A stretch of DNA of 12,267 nucleotides from CAUJIW01 sp963205175 (GTDB lineage Bacteria; Pseudomonadota; Alphaproteobacteria; Sphingomonadales; Sphingomonadaceae), in the NCBI GenBank assembly GCA_041060555.1, contig JBEUDS010000043.1; one strand, written 5' to 3'. Positions 1 to 6,518 of this stretch are shown here, in pieces; the first letter of the stretch is position 1, and each line of letters opens with the position of its first letter. A program made the position numbers and the translations under genes. The notes below the pieces were generated by a model that had not been told where the DNA came from, made no database searches, and was given only the letters and a program-made list of their open reading frames with translations.

Positions 1-2
1 AA

Positions 3-77
3 GGCATGGCCGAACTCAACCAACCCATGATCGAGGAGGAAAATCAGCCCCTACACATCACCGCCAAAGCCGCCTGA
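3..77 (+). CDS. Possible 3' end of an unidentified plus-strand gene (partial)
   Basis: Frame 3 is open from the window edge to a TGA at 75-77 and reads as a short hydrophilic tail (from the ATG at 6: MAELNQPMIEEENQPLHITA, then KAA). Most codons end in G or C, as in the real genes here. If real, it is the C-terminus of a gene lying mostly left of the window, converging on the Abi gene and overlapping its last ~27 bp. There is too little sequence for any family call, and a chance open frame of this length is quite possible in GC-rich DNA. Confidence 0.3.
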   Translation, partial: GMAELNQPMIEEENQPLHITAKAA

Positions 78-1025
78 CGATGGCCCACGGCCACAGCCGA
101 AATTACACCACCTTGACGGACGCGACCGCCTCGCCTGCCAGTCGGCAGGGAAACCCATGGCCGCCAGATCCCCGGTCGGGTGCGTCTGGACATGCGCCGC
201 GATATCCGCCCACCAGGTCGAGGCCGGCGCCACCGTCCGCACGACATGGCCGATCATGGTCAGGCCGTTGTAGAGCTTTGCCGGCGCCTGGCGCGCCGCC
301 TGATCCAGCGACTGCCGCAAGGCCTCCGGCTTGTCGCCCAGCTTCGGCGGCGCCAGGAAGCCCCGGTTCCACAGCCGGCCGTGGTGGGCGCAGATGTTGC
401 GCACGTCGGTGACGTGCCGGATCAGCGGCACGAGGACGGTTTCCGGCAAGCCCAACGGCTGGGCGATGCGGTTGCGCAGGCTTCGATCAGCCAGGTTGGA
501 ATACCAGCGCGACAGGTGGCCGAACGACATCATCTCGGCCACCATCCACACCGGTGGCAGCGCCGGGTCGTCATAACGGTCACGATAATGCTTGATGTAG
601 GTCTCGCGTGACACCCCCACTTCAGCCGCCAGTTTGGCCAGGCTGCTGTGGAATTCATCCCGTTTGCTGTAGAGGCTGGCATTGAGATAGGCATGGCCGC
701 CCCCAAGCTGACCCAGCTGATAGGCCCAGCTGCCGCGCAGTGCCACCTCGACATGCTCCGTCCCTCGCATGACGAGACGACGCAGAAGGCGATCAAAATC
801 GTACAGCGCGGTGACGTCCTCGAAGCGGGTACCGTCCCGAAAGCGCGGGCCAAGCTGTTCCTTCGGGTGTTCAAAATAGAGCCAATAGGCACTCAGCCGG
901 TAATAGCTGACATGGCGCAACCAGAATGCGGCGGCCGCTTCATCGTCGACACGCATGCCCTTGGCGCGCAGATGGCCGATCTGCTCCGGCAGAGTGAGCG
1001 CGGCCTTGGCATAGGACCGCGTCAC
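51..1025 (-). CDS. Abi_2/AbiF-family HEPN ribonuclease (abortive infection type)
   Basis: Protein of 324 aa from a GTG start. The family (Abi_2, including AbiD and AbiF) comprises HEPN-fold proteins linked to abortive infection; the likely activity is RNA cleavage in the cytoplasm that halts growth. Visible marks are the family N-terminus (TRSYAKAALTLPEQI), the conserved YYRLSAYW segment at about residues 41-48, the helix YDFDRLLRRLV near 75-85 followed by a second R-x3-H (RGTEH), and the HEPN motif RNICAHH at 209-215 (R-N-x3-H). The frame is open back to a TTG at 1088, but the GTG at 1025 puts the family N-terminus at residue 2 and has a weak GGGG 8 nt upstream. The usual C-terminal MGFPADW is present but is followed by a ~26-residue Gly/Arg/Ser-rich tail unlike the family, which may be read-through of an older stop. 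A structured RNA candidate lies just upstream. Family call is firm; function is inferred. Confidence 0.88.
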   Translation of the reverse strand: MTRSYAKAALTLPEQIGHLRAKGMRVDDEAAAAFWLRHVSYYRLSAYWLYFEHPKEQLGPRFRDGTRFEDVTALYDFDRLLRRLVMRGTEHVEVALRGSWAYQLGQLGGGHAYLNASLYSKRDEFHSSLAKLAAEVGVSRETYIKHYRDRYDDPALPPVWMVAEMMSFGHLSRWYSNLADRSLRNRIAQPLGLPETVLVPLIRHVTDVRNICAHHGRLWNRGFLAPPKLGDKPEALRQSLDQAARQAPAKLYNGLTMIGHVVRTVAPASTWWADIAAHVQTHPTGDLAAMGFPADWQARRSRPSRWCNFGCGRGPSSGGFGGDV

Positions 1026-1081
1026 GCGGCGCGCCCCAAGGTCGCCGCGGTCGTCAGTCCCCCTGCCTTCGCTTGAGCCTG

Positions 1082-1135
1082 AAAACAAAAGACCCGCCCA
1101 GTGTGCATGTCCCGAGAGACAGAGGCCGGGCGGGT
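1082..1135 (-). terminator. Intrinsic terminator formed by the outer stem of the candidate RNA
   Basis: An 8-bp GC-rich perfect stem (plus 1092-1099 with 1128-1135) is followed on the minus strand by UUUUGUUUU (plus 1082-1090). Because it lies between the RNA promoter and the Abi start, it would make most transcripts short and let only read-through transcripts express the nuclease, so RNA would exceed protein. The same stem is probably also the structural core of the RNA. Confidence 0.6.
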
Positions 1136-1141
1136 GCGATC
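1082..1141 (-). ncRNA. Candidate abiF-type structured RNA upstream of the Abi gene
   Basis: On the minus strand the segment folds as nested hairpins. The outer stem is ACCCGCCC (plus 1128-1135) with GGGCGGGT (plus 1092-1099), a perfect 8 bp. Inside it, TGTC/GACA (plus 1118-1121 and 1108-1111) closes a small loop with one extra U-G pair possible. The outer stem is followed directly by CTTTTGTTTTC, a U-rich tail typical of an intrinsic terminator. A sigma70-like promoter ends about 7 nt before the predicted 5' end, giving an RNA of about 60 nt that stops ~56 nt short of the Abi start codon. Non-coding RNAs in this position are known for AbiF-family genes (the abiF RNA motif) and are proposed to act as RNA antitoxins or guides of the HEPN protein. 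Assignment to that motif rests on position, size and shape, not on a covariance-model search. Confidence 0.68.
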
Positions 1142-1143
1142 AA

Positions 1144-1162
1144 TATGCACATAGTGCGCATA
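1144..1162. promoter_or_regulatory. Near-palindrome over the -10: possible operator
   Basis: TATGCACATAGTGCGCATA is an interrupted palindrome with 8-nt arms and a single mismatch around a 3-nt centre. It covers the proposed -10 element completely, so a bound repressor would block the promoter. A separate inverted repeat, CTCAAC/GTTGAG (1193-1198 and 1204-1209), lies just upstream of the -35. No regulator gene is visible nearby. Confidence 0.35.
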
Positions 1163-1176
1163 GCTGAACAAATCAA
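1148..1176 (-). promoter_or_regulatory. Sigma70-like promoter for the candidate RNA and Abi gene
   Basis: Minus strand: -35 TTGATT (plus 1171-1176), 17-bp spacer, -10 TATGTG (plus 1148-1153). The predicted start falls near 1141, just before the outer stem of the RNA. This is the most AT-rich patch near the Abi gene, and no competing promoter is seen between it and the coding region. Confidence 0.5.
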
Positions 1177-1317
1177 TAAGCCTGACCCGTGGCTCAACCG
1201 ATCGTTGAGATCGGCCGGGCGCGGCGCGGATGGTGGGGCATGGCACGGGCGGGCATGGCGGGAGCGACCACTCCCTACCGCCCTTCCCCAATCGCCGGCA
1301 CAATAACGGACCGCCTG

Positions 1318-1620
1318 TCATGACGGCATGATAACAACCCCGGCGGGCGCGTCCATAGCCGTTTTCGCGCAACCAGACAGCGCAGGCGCCACCCGCGCGC
1401 GGCACCAGGGGGCACCTTGATCCGCCGCCCACCTCGCGCGAACCGGCGAGCCGGCCGCTGTTTCACCGCTGTTACCCCTCGCCAGGCGCGTTTCAGGCGC
1501 GTGTTGGGGGTGTTTCGCGCGGCATTTCACCGTGATCTGGCGCGTTTTTTCGATGATGGATGGTGTTTTGCGGGTGGAATCGCGGGGTTCACCGCCCCGA
1601 ACACTCGTTTTCGCGGCCAT
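1318..1620 (-). CDS. Weak candidate for a small basic hypothetical protein
   Basis: An open frame of 100 codons begins at the ATG at 1620 (N-terminus MAAKTSVRGGEPRDSTRKTP) with a fair Shine-Dalgarno AAGGGG 5 nt upstream. The product would be Arg/Lys/Ala-rich and soluble, with no membrane segment, signal peptide or motif I recognise. Against it: it spans the diverged repeat, its second half is compositionally Ala/Arg-biased as random GC-rich frames are, and no promoter or neighbour supports it. It may be a gene remnant or chance. Confidence 0.18.
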   Translation of the reverse strand: MAAKTSVRGGEPRDSTRKTPSIIEKTRQITVKCRAKHPQHAPETRLARGNSGETAAGSPVRARWAADQGAPWCRARVAPALSGCAKTAMDAPAGVVIMPS

Positions 1621-1627
1621 TTTCACC
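1512..1627. repeat. Diverged ~20-bp direct repeat, two clear copies plus a partial third
   Basis: Two segments, 1512-1531 and 1607-1627, share the layout GTTT(T)CGCG, then GC and CAT, ending TTTCACC, and lie ~95 bp apart. A third partial copy at about 1453-1467 keeps CGGCCGCTG-TTTCACC. The copies are imperfect and irregularly spaced. They could be binding sites, remnants of a small element, or coincidence in biased sequence. Confidence 0.3.
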
Positions 1628-1725
1628 CCTTTTGCGGCCGTTGCACGGGTGTTGTGCCGGGGGTGTTCCCCCCCCTGCCCGCGTCACGACAGGATGGCCG
1701 GGGACTGGCGACATGGCCCGAAGGA

Positions 1726-1763
1726 TTGCTTTTTACCCGTCATTGATGTATAAAACCTACATC
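1726..1763 (+). promoter_or_regulatory. Orphan sigma70-like promoter with operator-like inverted repeat
   Basis: Plus strand: -35 TTGCTT (1726-1731), 17-bp spacer, -10 TATAAA (1749-1754), the best sigma70 match in the intergenic region. GATGTA (1745-1750) and TACATC (1758-1763) form a perfect 6-bp inverted repeat with a 7-bp spacer across the -10 and start site, as expected of a repressor operator. No gene follows on the plus strand; a transcript would run through structured GC-rich sequence and then antisense to purU. Confidence 0.35.
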
Positions 1764-2073
1764 GCCCGTGTCCGCCGGTTGTTGCCGGCCGGCGCGGGCG
1801 GTGGGTCCGGGGTCGTGCGAGCCCGCCGGACGCGCTGTAACCTGTTGTTTTCTCGTGGCTCTTTGTTATCGTCGGCTCACCCCTCGCCCGTCGGCGCGGG
1901 GCCTCTCGCCCGGCGGACCGGACGGTTCGTGCGGCGGCGGTGGCCGTGCGTCCGCCCCCTGCCATCGGGAGGCCGTTCGCCCGCGAACAACGATTGCGAA
2001 CAACGCCTTCAGGCGAAATCACCAACACGCTGAAAATGCGGCACAATTTCCCGGTCGACCCTGTCCGGCGCCC

Positions 2074-2952
2074 CTAGTCGGCGAACACCACCGTCTTGCG
2101 GCCGTTGAGCATCACCCGGTCATCGAGGTGATAGCGGATGGCGCGCGCCAGCACCCGGCGCTCGATGTCGCGGCCCTTGCGCACCAGATCCTCCGGCTTG
2201 TCGGCGTGGCTGATGCGCTCGACGTCCTGCTCGATGATCGGGCCTTCGTCGAGGTCCGAGGTCACGTAATGCGCGGTGGCGCCGATGATCTTCACCCCGC
2301 GCGCGTGCGCCTGGTGGTAGGGCCTGGCGCCCTTGAAGCTGGGCAGGAAGCTGTGGTGGATGTTGATGCAGCGGCCCGACAGCGCCGCCGACAGCTGGTC
2401 CGACAGGATCTGCATGTAGCGGGCCAGCACCACCAGATCGGTGCCGGTATCGTGCACCAGCCGCAGGATTTCAGCCTCCTGAGCGGCCTTGTTGTCCTTG
2501 CCCGCCGTGTCCTTGCCTACCGGCAGATAGTGGAACGGAATGCCGTCGAAATCGAGGTGGGCGTAGGTCTCGCGCGGGTGGTTGGCGACAATGGCCGCGA
2601 TGTCCATCTCCAGCTCGCCGATGCGCCAGCGGTACAGCAGGTCGGCCAGGCAGTGGTCGAACTTCGAGACCAGGATCATCACCCGGCGGCGCTGGCGGCG
2701 GTCGCGCAGCGTCCAGGTCATGGCGAACCGGTCGGCAACCTCGGCGAACTCGGCGGTCAGGGCGTCGCGCCCGCGCAGGTCGCCCACCGGGTTGAACAGC
2801 ACCCGCATGAAGAAGCGATCGCTCTCCATGTCGTCGAACTGCTCCGCCTCGAAGATGTTGCAGTCATGCTGGAACAGGAAGGTCGCCACCGCCGCCACGA
2901 TGCCGGGGCGGTTGGGGCACGAAAGGGTGAGCGCGTAGGTTTCGGTCGTCAT
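2074..2952 (-). CDS. purU: Formyltetrahydrofolate deformylase PurU
   Basis: Protein of 292 aa, the usual PurU length. It hydrolyses 10-formyl-tetrahydrofolate to formate and tetrahydrofolate in the cytosol. The N-terminus (about residues 7-80, starting YALTLSCPNRPGIVA) is an ACT domain. The rest is the formyltransferase fold with the catalytic set Asn197 and His199 (INIHHSFLPSFKGA) and Asp235 (TSDLDEGPII). The ATG at 2952 has AAGGCAGG upstream. It lies 55 bp behind mgdD with no terminator between, so it probably ends the same operon. In this setting it would release, as formate, the C1 unit delivered to tetrahydrofolate by N-methylglutamate dehydrogenase, after conversion by a FolD-type enzyme not present in the window. 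A general purine-synthesis role is the alternative. Confidence 0.95.
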   Translation of the reverse strand: MTTETYALTLSCPNRPGIVAAVATFLFQHDCNIFEAEQFDDMESDRFFMRVLFNPVGDLRGRDALTAEFAEVADRFAMTWTLRDRRQRRRVMILVSKFDHCLADLLYRWRIGELEMDIAAIVANHPRETYAHLDFDGIPFHYLPVGKDTAGKDNKAAQEAEILRLVHDTGTDLVVLARYMQILSDQLSAALSGRCINIHHSFLPSFKGARPYHQAHARGVKIIGATAHYVTSDLDEGPIIEQDVERISHADKPEDLVRKGRDIERRVLARAIRYHLDDRVMLNGRKTVVFAD

Positions 2953-3007
2953 GGCCGCCTGCCTTTAGCATCAACGGGTTAAAATTCATCGGCAAAAGTG
3001 TCGCCGG

Positions 3008-3667
3008 TCAGGGCAGGCCCGAGCGGGTCTCCCCGGCGGCGGCCGGCGCCAGCACATCGATGCCCGCCGCCGCGCCCGCGCTCACCAGCGCGTGCCACAG
3101 GCTGGCGGCGAAGGTCGAGAAGCAGGCGATGTCATAGACGGGATCGTCCGCCACCTGCCACAACGCCACGCTGAGCTGGGCCATGCGGGTCAGCACCACG
3201 TCACCGGGGCGGAAAACGTCCGGGTGGAGGTCGATGCCGGCGAGCTTGGCCAACGTCGCCCGCGCCGCCGGTCCGGCCAGCCGCAGCACCGTCCGCCCGT
3301 CCGACTGGTCGGCGACCGAGGCCCGCCCCGCCAGCGCGCGCGCCAGCCCCGGCACGAAGCCCGGCGCCACCCCCGCCGCTGTACCGCCCTCGGCCAGCAA
3401 CAGCCACTGGCGCGGCCCGGCCCACACGGCGGTGACGCCCTCGGCCGCGACCCAGCGCGGCGTGTCCGGCAGGTCGAGCCCGTCGAGACCGAGCCCGTCG
3501 AGACCGAGCCGGTCGACGCCGGCGCGCGCGATCACCGTCGCCAGCGCCAGGCCCCGGCGCTCCCGCAGCACCAGCCCCGCCGGCCCGTCGGCGCGGCCGA
3601 GCCGGCCCGGCACCGCGAGGTCCGCCAGCGGCGAGGTGGCGACTAGGGGGAACAGCGGCTCAGACAC
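3008..3667 (-). CDS. mgdD: N-methylglutamate dehydrogenase subunit D (sarcosine oxidase gamma-like)
   Basis: Protein of 219 aa, slightly longer than typical SoxG proteins (about 180-210 aa). It is the smallest folate-domain-like subunit of the heterotetrameric sarcosine oxidase family and helps shape the interface with the large subunit. I see the family start (SPLADL) and the family-like segment PRQWLLLAEG, but no cofactor motif, as expected. The chosen start is the GTG at 3667, which overlaps the end of mgdC by 8 bp (GTGTCTGA) and gives the expected N-terminus MSEPLFPL; the frame stays open further upstream but there it is the shadow of mgdC. A 15-bp tandem repeat at 3476-3520 inserts a GLDGL-type duplication that may explain the extra length. 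Assignment as MgdD rather than SoxG rests on the gmaS/mgs context. Confidence 0.85.
   Translation of the reverse strand: MSEPLFPLVATSPLADLAVPGRLGRADGPAGLVLRERRGLALATVIARAGVDRLGLDGLGLDGLDLPDTPRWVAAEGVTAVWAGPRQWLLLAEGGTAAGVAPGFVPGLARALAGRASVADQSDGRTVLRLAGPAARATLAKLAGIDLHPDVFRPGDVVLTRMAQLSVALWQVADDPVYDIACFSTFAASLWHALVSAGAAAGIDVLAPAAAGETRSGLP
3476..3520. repeat. 15-bp tandem repeat inside mgdD
   Basis: GAGCCCGTCGAGACC occurs twice head to tail (3476-3490 and 3491-3505), followed by a third copy, GAGCCGGTCGACGCC (3506-3520), differing at 3 positions. The 15-bp unit keeps the frame and encodes a Gly-Leu-Asp-Gly-Leu-like pentapeptide repeat. It probably arose by slippage and may vary between strains. 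Confidence 0.85.
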
Positions 3668-6518
3668 GCAGGCGGACTCCTTCCGGGTCGACAAAGCAGG
3701 GCGCGCAGACCTCCAGCAGCAGCTCGGGCCCGCCGCGCACCGGATCGACGGCGCGCACCCGCTCGCCCAGCCGGTCCGGCCCGCCGGCCAGCAGGCCGAG
3801 CCCGATCCACTGGCCGAGGCTCGGCGAGAACGCCACCGAGGTGACGTAGCCGGCGTCGTGGGCGGCATCCGCCGGGTCGGCGAGCGCCACCAGATGGGCA
3901 CCCGCGCGCAACCGGGCGGCGGGGTCCAGTGGCCGCAACCCGACCAGGCGGGGGCGCGCCGGATCGGTCAGCGCCGGCCGCTCGGCCATGCGCCGGCCGA
4001 TGAAGTCCTTGGTCTTCGAGAGCATCCGCCCCAGCCCGAGGTCGGTGGCGGTGGTCTGGCCGGAGAGTTCGGCACCGGCGGCGTGCCCCTTCTCGATGCG
4101 CATCACGCCCAGCGCCTCGGTGCCGTAGGGGCAGATGCCGAAGTCGGCGCCAGCGGCCATGATCGCCGCCGCCACCGCCTCGCCATAGCGGGCCGGCACC
4201 GCCAGCTCATAGGCCAGCTCGCCGGAGAAGGAGATGCGGAACAGCCGGGCCGGCAGGCCGCCGCCAATGGTGAGCTCGGCCGCGCCCATATAGGGGAAGG
4301 CCTCGTTGGCGAGATCGAACGGTGCGTCGACCAGGCGGGCCAGCGTCTCGCGCGACCGTGGCCCGGCGACGGCGAACTGCGCCCACTGGTCGGTGACCGA
4401 GGCCAGCTGCACGTCCAGCGTCGGCCACAGCACCTGATGGCAGTATTCCAGATGCTGGAACACCCGCGCGGCATTGGCGGTGGTGGTGGTGAGGATGAAA
4501 TGGTCCGCCGCCAGCCGGGCGGTGGTGCCATCGTCCATCACGAAGCCGTCCTCGCGCAGCATCACGCCATAACGGGCGCGACCGACCGCGAGTGACGCCC
4601 AGCCGTTGATGTAGACGCGCTCCAGAAACGCGGCCGCGTCGGCGCCCTGCACGTCGATCTTGCCGAGCGTGGACACGTCACACAGGCCGACGCTGGAGCG
4701 CACCGTCGTCACCTCCCGGCTCACCGTCGTCAGCCAGTCCGTCTCGCCGGCGCGCGGGAAATACTGCGCCCGCAACCACTGGCCGGCCTCGACGAACACC
4801 GCGCCCTGGCGCACCGCCCAGCCGTGCGCCGCCGGCAGCCGGGTCGGGCGGAAATCCCGCCCGCGATGCGGCCCGGCCAGCGCCCCGATGGCGACCGGCG
4901 CATAGGGTGGCCGCGCCATGGTCAGCCCGACATCGGGGATCGCGGCACCGCGCGCTTCCGCCAGCACCATGAGACCGTTGAGGTTGGCGGTGCGACCCTG
5001 GTCGGTCGCCATGCCCAGCGTGGTGTAGCGTTTGACATGCTCCACCGAGCGATAGCCCTCGCGCTCGGCCAGCCGGATGTCGGCGGCGGTCACGTCATGC
5101 TGGAAGTCGATGAAGCTCTTGCCCTTGGCCGGCGGTGCCGGCAGGTCGACCAGCGGCGCCAGCCCCTCGCCGGCCGCGCGGCCAACCACGCGCATCCCCG
5201 GTGGCGGCGCGCCGGGCAGGAAGCTTTGCAGCACCTCGTCCCAGCGCGGCTTGCCGCCGTGATGATGGGTGAGCGCCAGATTGGGCGTCCAGCCGCCGGA
5301 GACCGCCAGCAGATCGCAGCGCAGTGTCACCGTCTGGCCATGGGCGTCAACGACGCGCGCCCCCCGCAGCGCCCGCCCGCCCAGCGCCCGGACCACCCGC
5401 GCGCCGATCAGCCGCCGCGCGCCGCTGGCAACGACGCCGGCCTGCACCGCCTCGGCCACCGCGCCACGCGGGTCAACAATCGCCTCGATCGTCACACCGG
5501 CCGCATACAGGTCCGCCGCCAGCTGCCAGCCCTCGTCGGTGCTGGTGTAAACCACCGCGCGTCGCCCCGGCACCACACCGAAGCGATGCAGATAGGTCGC
5601 GACCGCGCCGGCCAGCATGACGCCGGGCCGGTCGTTGTCGGCGAACGGGATCGGCCGTTCCAGCGCGCCGGCCGCCAGTACGCTCTCATGTGCGATGACC
5701 TTCCACAACCGCTGGCGCGGCGTGAACGGCGCCGGCTCGGGCAGATGATCGCTCACCTTCTCCAGCGCGCCATAGACGCCGCCGTCGTAGACCCCGAACA
5801 CGCTGGTGCGCGGCATCAGTGTCACGCGCGGATTGGCCGCCAGCTCCACCAGCATCGCCGCCAGCGCGTCCGCATCACCGGGTCGGGTAAGAGCGCGCCC
5901 GCCCAGGCGCGTGTCCTCGTCCGCGACGATGACGCGCTTGCCTTCGCGGGCCGCCGCCAGTGCCGCGGCAAGGCCGCTGCGGCCGCCGCCGATCACCAGC
6001 ACGTCACAGAAGGCGTGCGACTTTTCGTAGGCGTCGGGGTCGGCCTCGCCGCTGGCCCGGCCAAGCCCGGCAGCACGCCGGATCAGCGGCTCGTAGAGCG
6101 CCTCCCAGGCTTTCGCCGGCCACATGAAGGTCTTGTAGTAGAAGCCGGCGACGAACAGCGGCGACAACAGGCCATTCAACGACAGCAGATCGACCGCCAG
6201 CGACGGCCAGCGGTTCTGGCTCGCCGCCTCCAGCCCGTCGTACAGCTCGACGGTGGTGGCCTTGGTGTTGGGCTCGCGACGAGCCCCGGAACGCAGTTCC
6301 ACCAGCGCATTGGGCTCTTCCGGGCCGGCGGTCAGAATACCGCGCGGCCGGTGATATTTGAACGAGCGGCCGACCAGGCGCACGCCGTTGGCGAGCAACG
6401 CCGAGGCCAGCGTATCGCCCGCGAAGCCTTCATAGTCCTGGCCGTCGAAACGAAAGCGCAGCGACTGCCGGCGATCGACCAGCCCACCGGACACGAGGCG
6501 GAAAGGCTGCCCGCTCAT
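3660..6518 (-). CDS. mgdC: N-methylglutamate dehydrogenase large subunit C (sarcosine oxidase alpha-like)
   Basis: Protein of 952 aa, the expected size for SoxA/MgdC. Order of domains: an N-terminal Fer2-like fold without the cysteine cluster (about residues 24-73, with FKYHRPRGI); a dinucleotide-binding domain starting DVLVIGGGRSGLAAALAAA (Gly motif at 177-182); a pyridine-nucleotide-oxidoreductase-like middle; and a C-terminal aminomethyltransferase (GcvT-like) half from about residue 600 that binds tetrahydrofolate and accepts the methyl-derived C1 unit. The start is the ATG at 6518, with GGAGG 9 nt upstream and a 4-bp ATGA overlap with the mgdB stop; the 23 codons of open frame upstream belong to the mgdB overlap. 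The 3' end overlaps mgdD by 8 bp. The sarcosine oxidase alternative cannot be excluded from this protein alone; the operon favours N-methylglutamate as substrate. Confidence 0.9.
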   Translation of the reverse strand: MSGQPFRLVSGGLVDRRQSLRFRFDGQDYEGFAGDTLASALLANGVRLVGRSFKYHRPRGILTAGPEEPNALVELRSGARREPNTKATTVELYDGLEAASQNRWPSLAVDLLSLNGLLSPLFVAGFYYKTFMWPAKAWEALYEPLIRRAAGLGRASGEADPDAYEKSHAFCDVLVIGGGRSGLAAALAAAREGKRVIVADEDTRLGGRALTRPGDADALAAMLVELAANPRVTLMPRTSVFGVYDGGVYGALEKVSDHLPEPAPFTPRQRLWKVIAHESVLAAGALERPIPFADNDRPGVMLAGAVATYLHRFGVVPGRRAVVYTSTDEGWQLAADLYAAGVTIEAIVDPRGAVAEAVQAGVVASGARRLIGARVVRALGGRALRGARVVDAHGQTVTLRCDLLAVSGGWTPNLALTHHHGGKPRWDEVLQSFLPGAPPPGMRVVGRAAGEGLAPLVDLPAPPAKGKSFIDFQHDVTAADIRLAEREGYRSVEHVKRYTTLGMATDQGRTANLNGLMVLAEARGAAIPDVGLTMARPPYAPVAIGALAGPHRGRDFRPTRLPAAHGWAVRQGAVFVEAGQWLRAQYFPRAGETDWLTTVSREVTTVRSSVGLCDVSTLGKIDVQGADAAAFLERVYINGWASLAVGRARYGVMLREDGFVMDDGTTARLAADHFILTTTTANAARVFQHLEYCHQVLWPTLDVQLASVTDQWAQFAVAGPRSRETLARLVDAPFDLANEAFPYMGAAELTIGGGLPARLFRISFSGELAYELAVPARYGEAVAAAIMAAGADFGICPYGTEALGVMRIEKGHAAGAELSGQTTATDLGLGRMLSKTKDFIGRRMAERPALTDPARPRLVGLRPLDPAARLRAGAHLVALADPADAAHDAGYVTSVAFSPSLGQWIGLGLLAGGPDRLGERVRAVDPVRGGPELLLEVCAPCFVDPEGVRLRV

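Larger units (their letters stand above)
1177..2073. other. Long region without a convincing gene between the Abi unit and purU
   Basis: About 900 bp separate the Abi promoter from the purU stop. I see the weak ORF candidate at 1318-1620, the diverged repeat at 1512-1627, a GGGGG-TGTT-CCCCC hairpin inside a C8 tract (1659-1675), an orphan plus-strand promoter with inverted repeat (1726-1763), a GTCCGG/CCGGAC hairpin (1805-1831) and two 10-bp direct copies of GCGAACAACG (1983-1992 and 1996-2005). I see no tRNA, rRNA, integrase or CRISPR array. The longer open frames crossing it on the plus strand run on as antisense shadows of purU. Confidence 0.5.

Noticed and set aside
1440..1680. CRISPR-like or origin iteron array from the TTTCACC repeats
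   Set aside because: Only two to three imperfect copies with unequal spacing, no DnaA-box cluster and no cas or rep gene in the window.
2004..2015. CGCC-TTCA-GGCG hairpin downstream of purU as terminator
   Set aside because: The stem is only 4 bp and is followed on the minus strand by TTGTTCG rather than a U-run; too weak to call.
1768..2982. 404-codon plus-strand open frame that follows the orphan promoter
   Set aside because: Most of it is antisense to purU and its composition is that of a shadow; the promoter ahead of it is tempting but the product resembles nothing known.
3660..6518. mgdC as an unrelated sarcosine dehydrogenase with a separate GcvT fusion
   Set aside because: The domain order, subunit set and gene order match the heterotetrameric oxidase family, so the GcvT-like half is native and not a new fusion.
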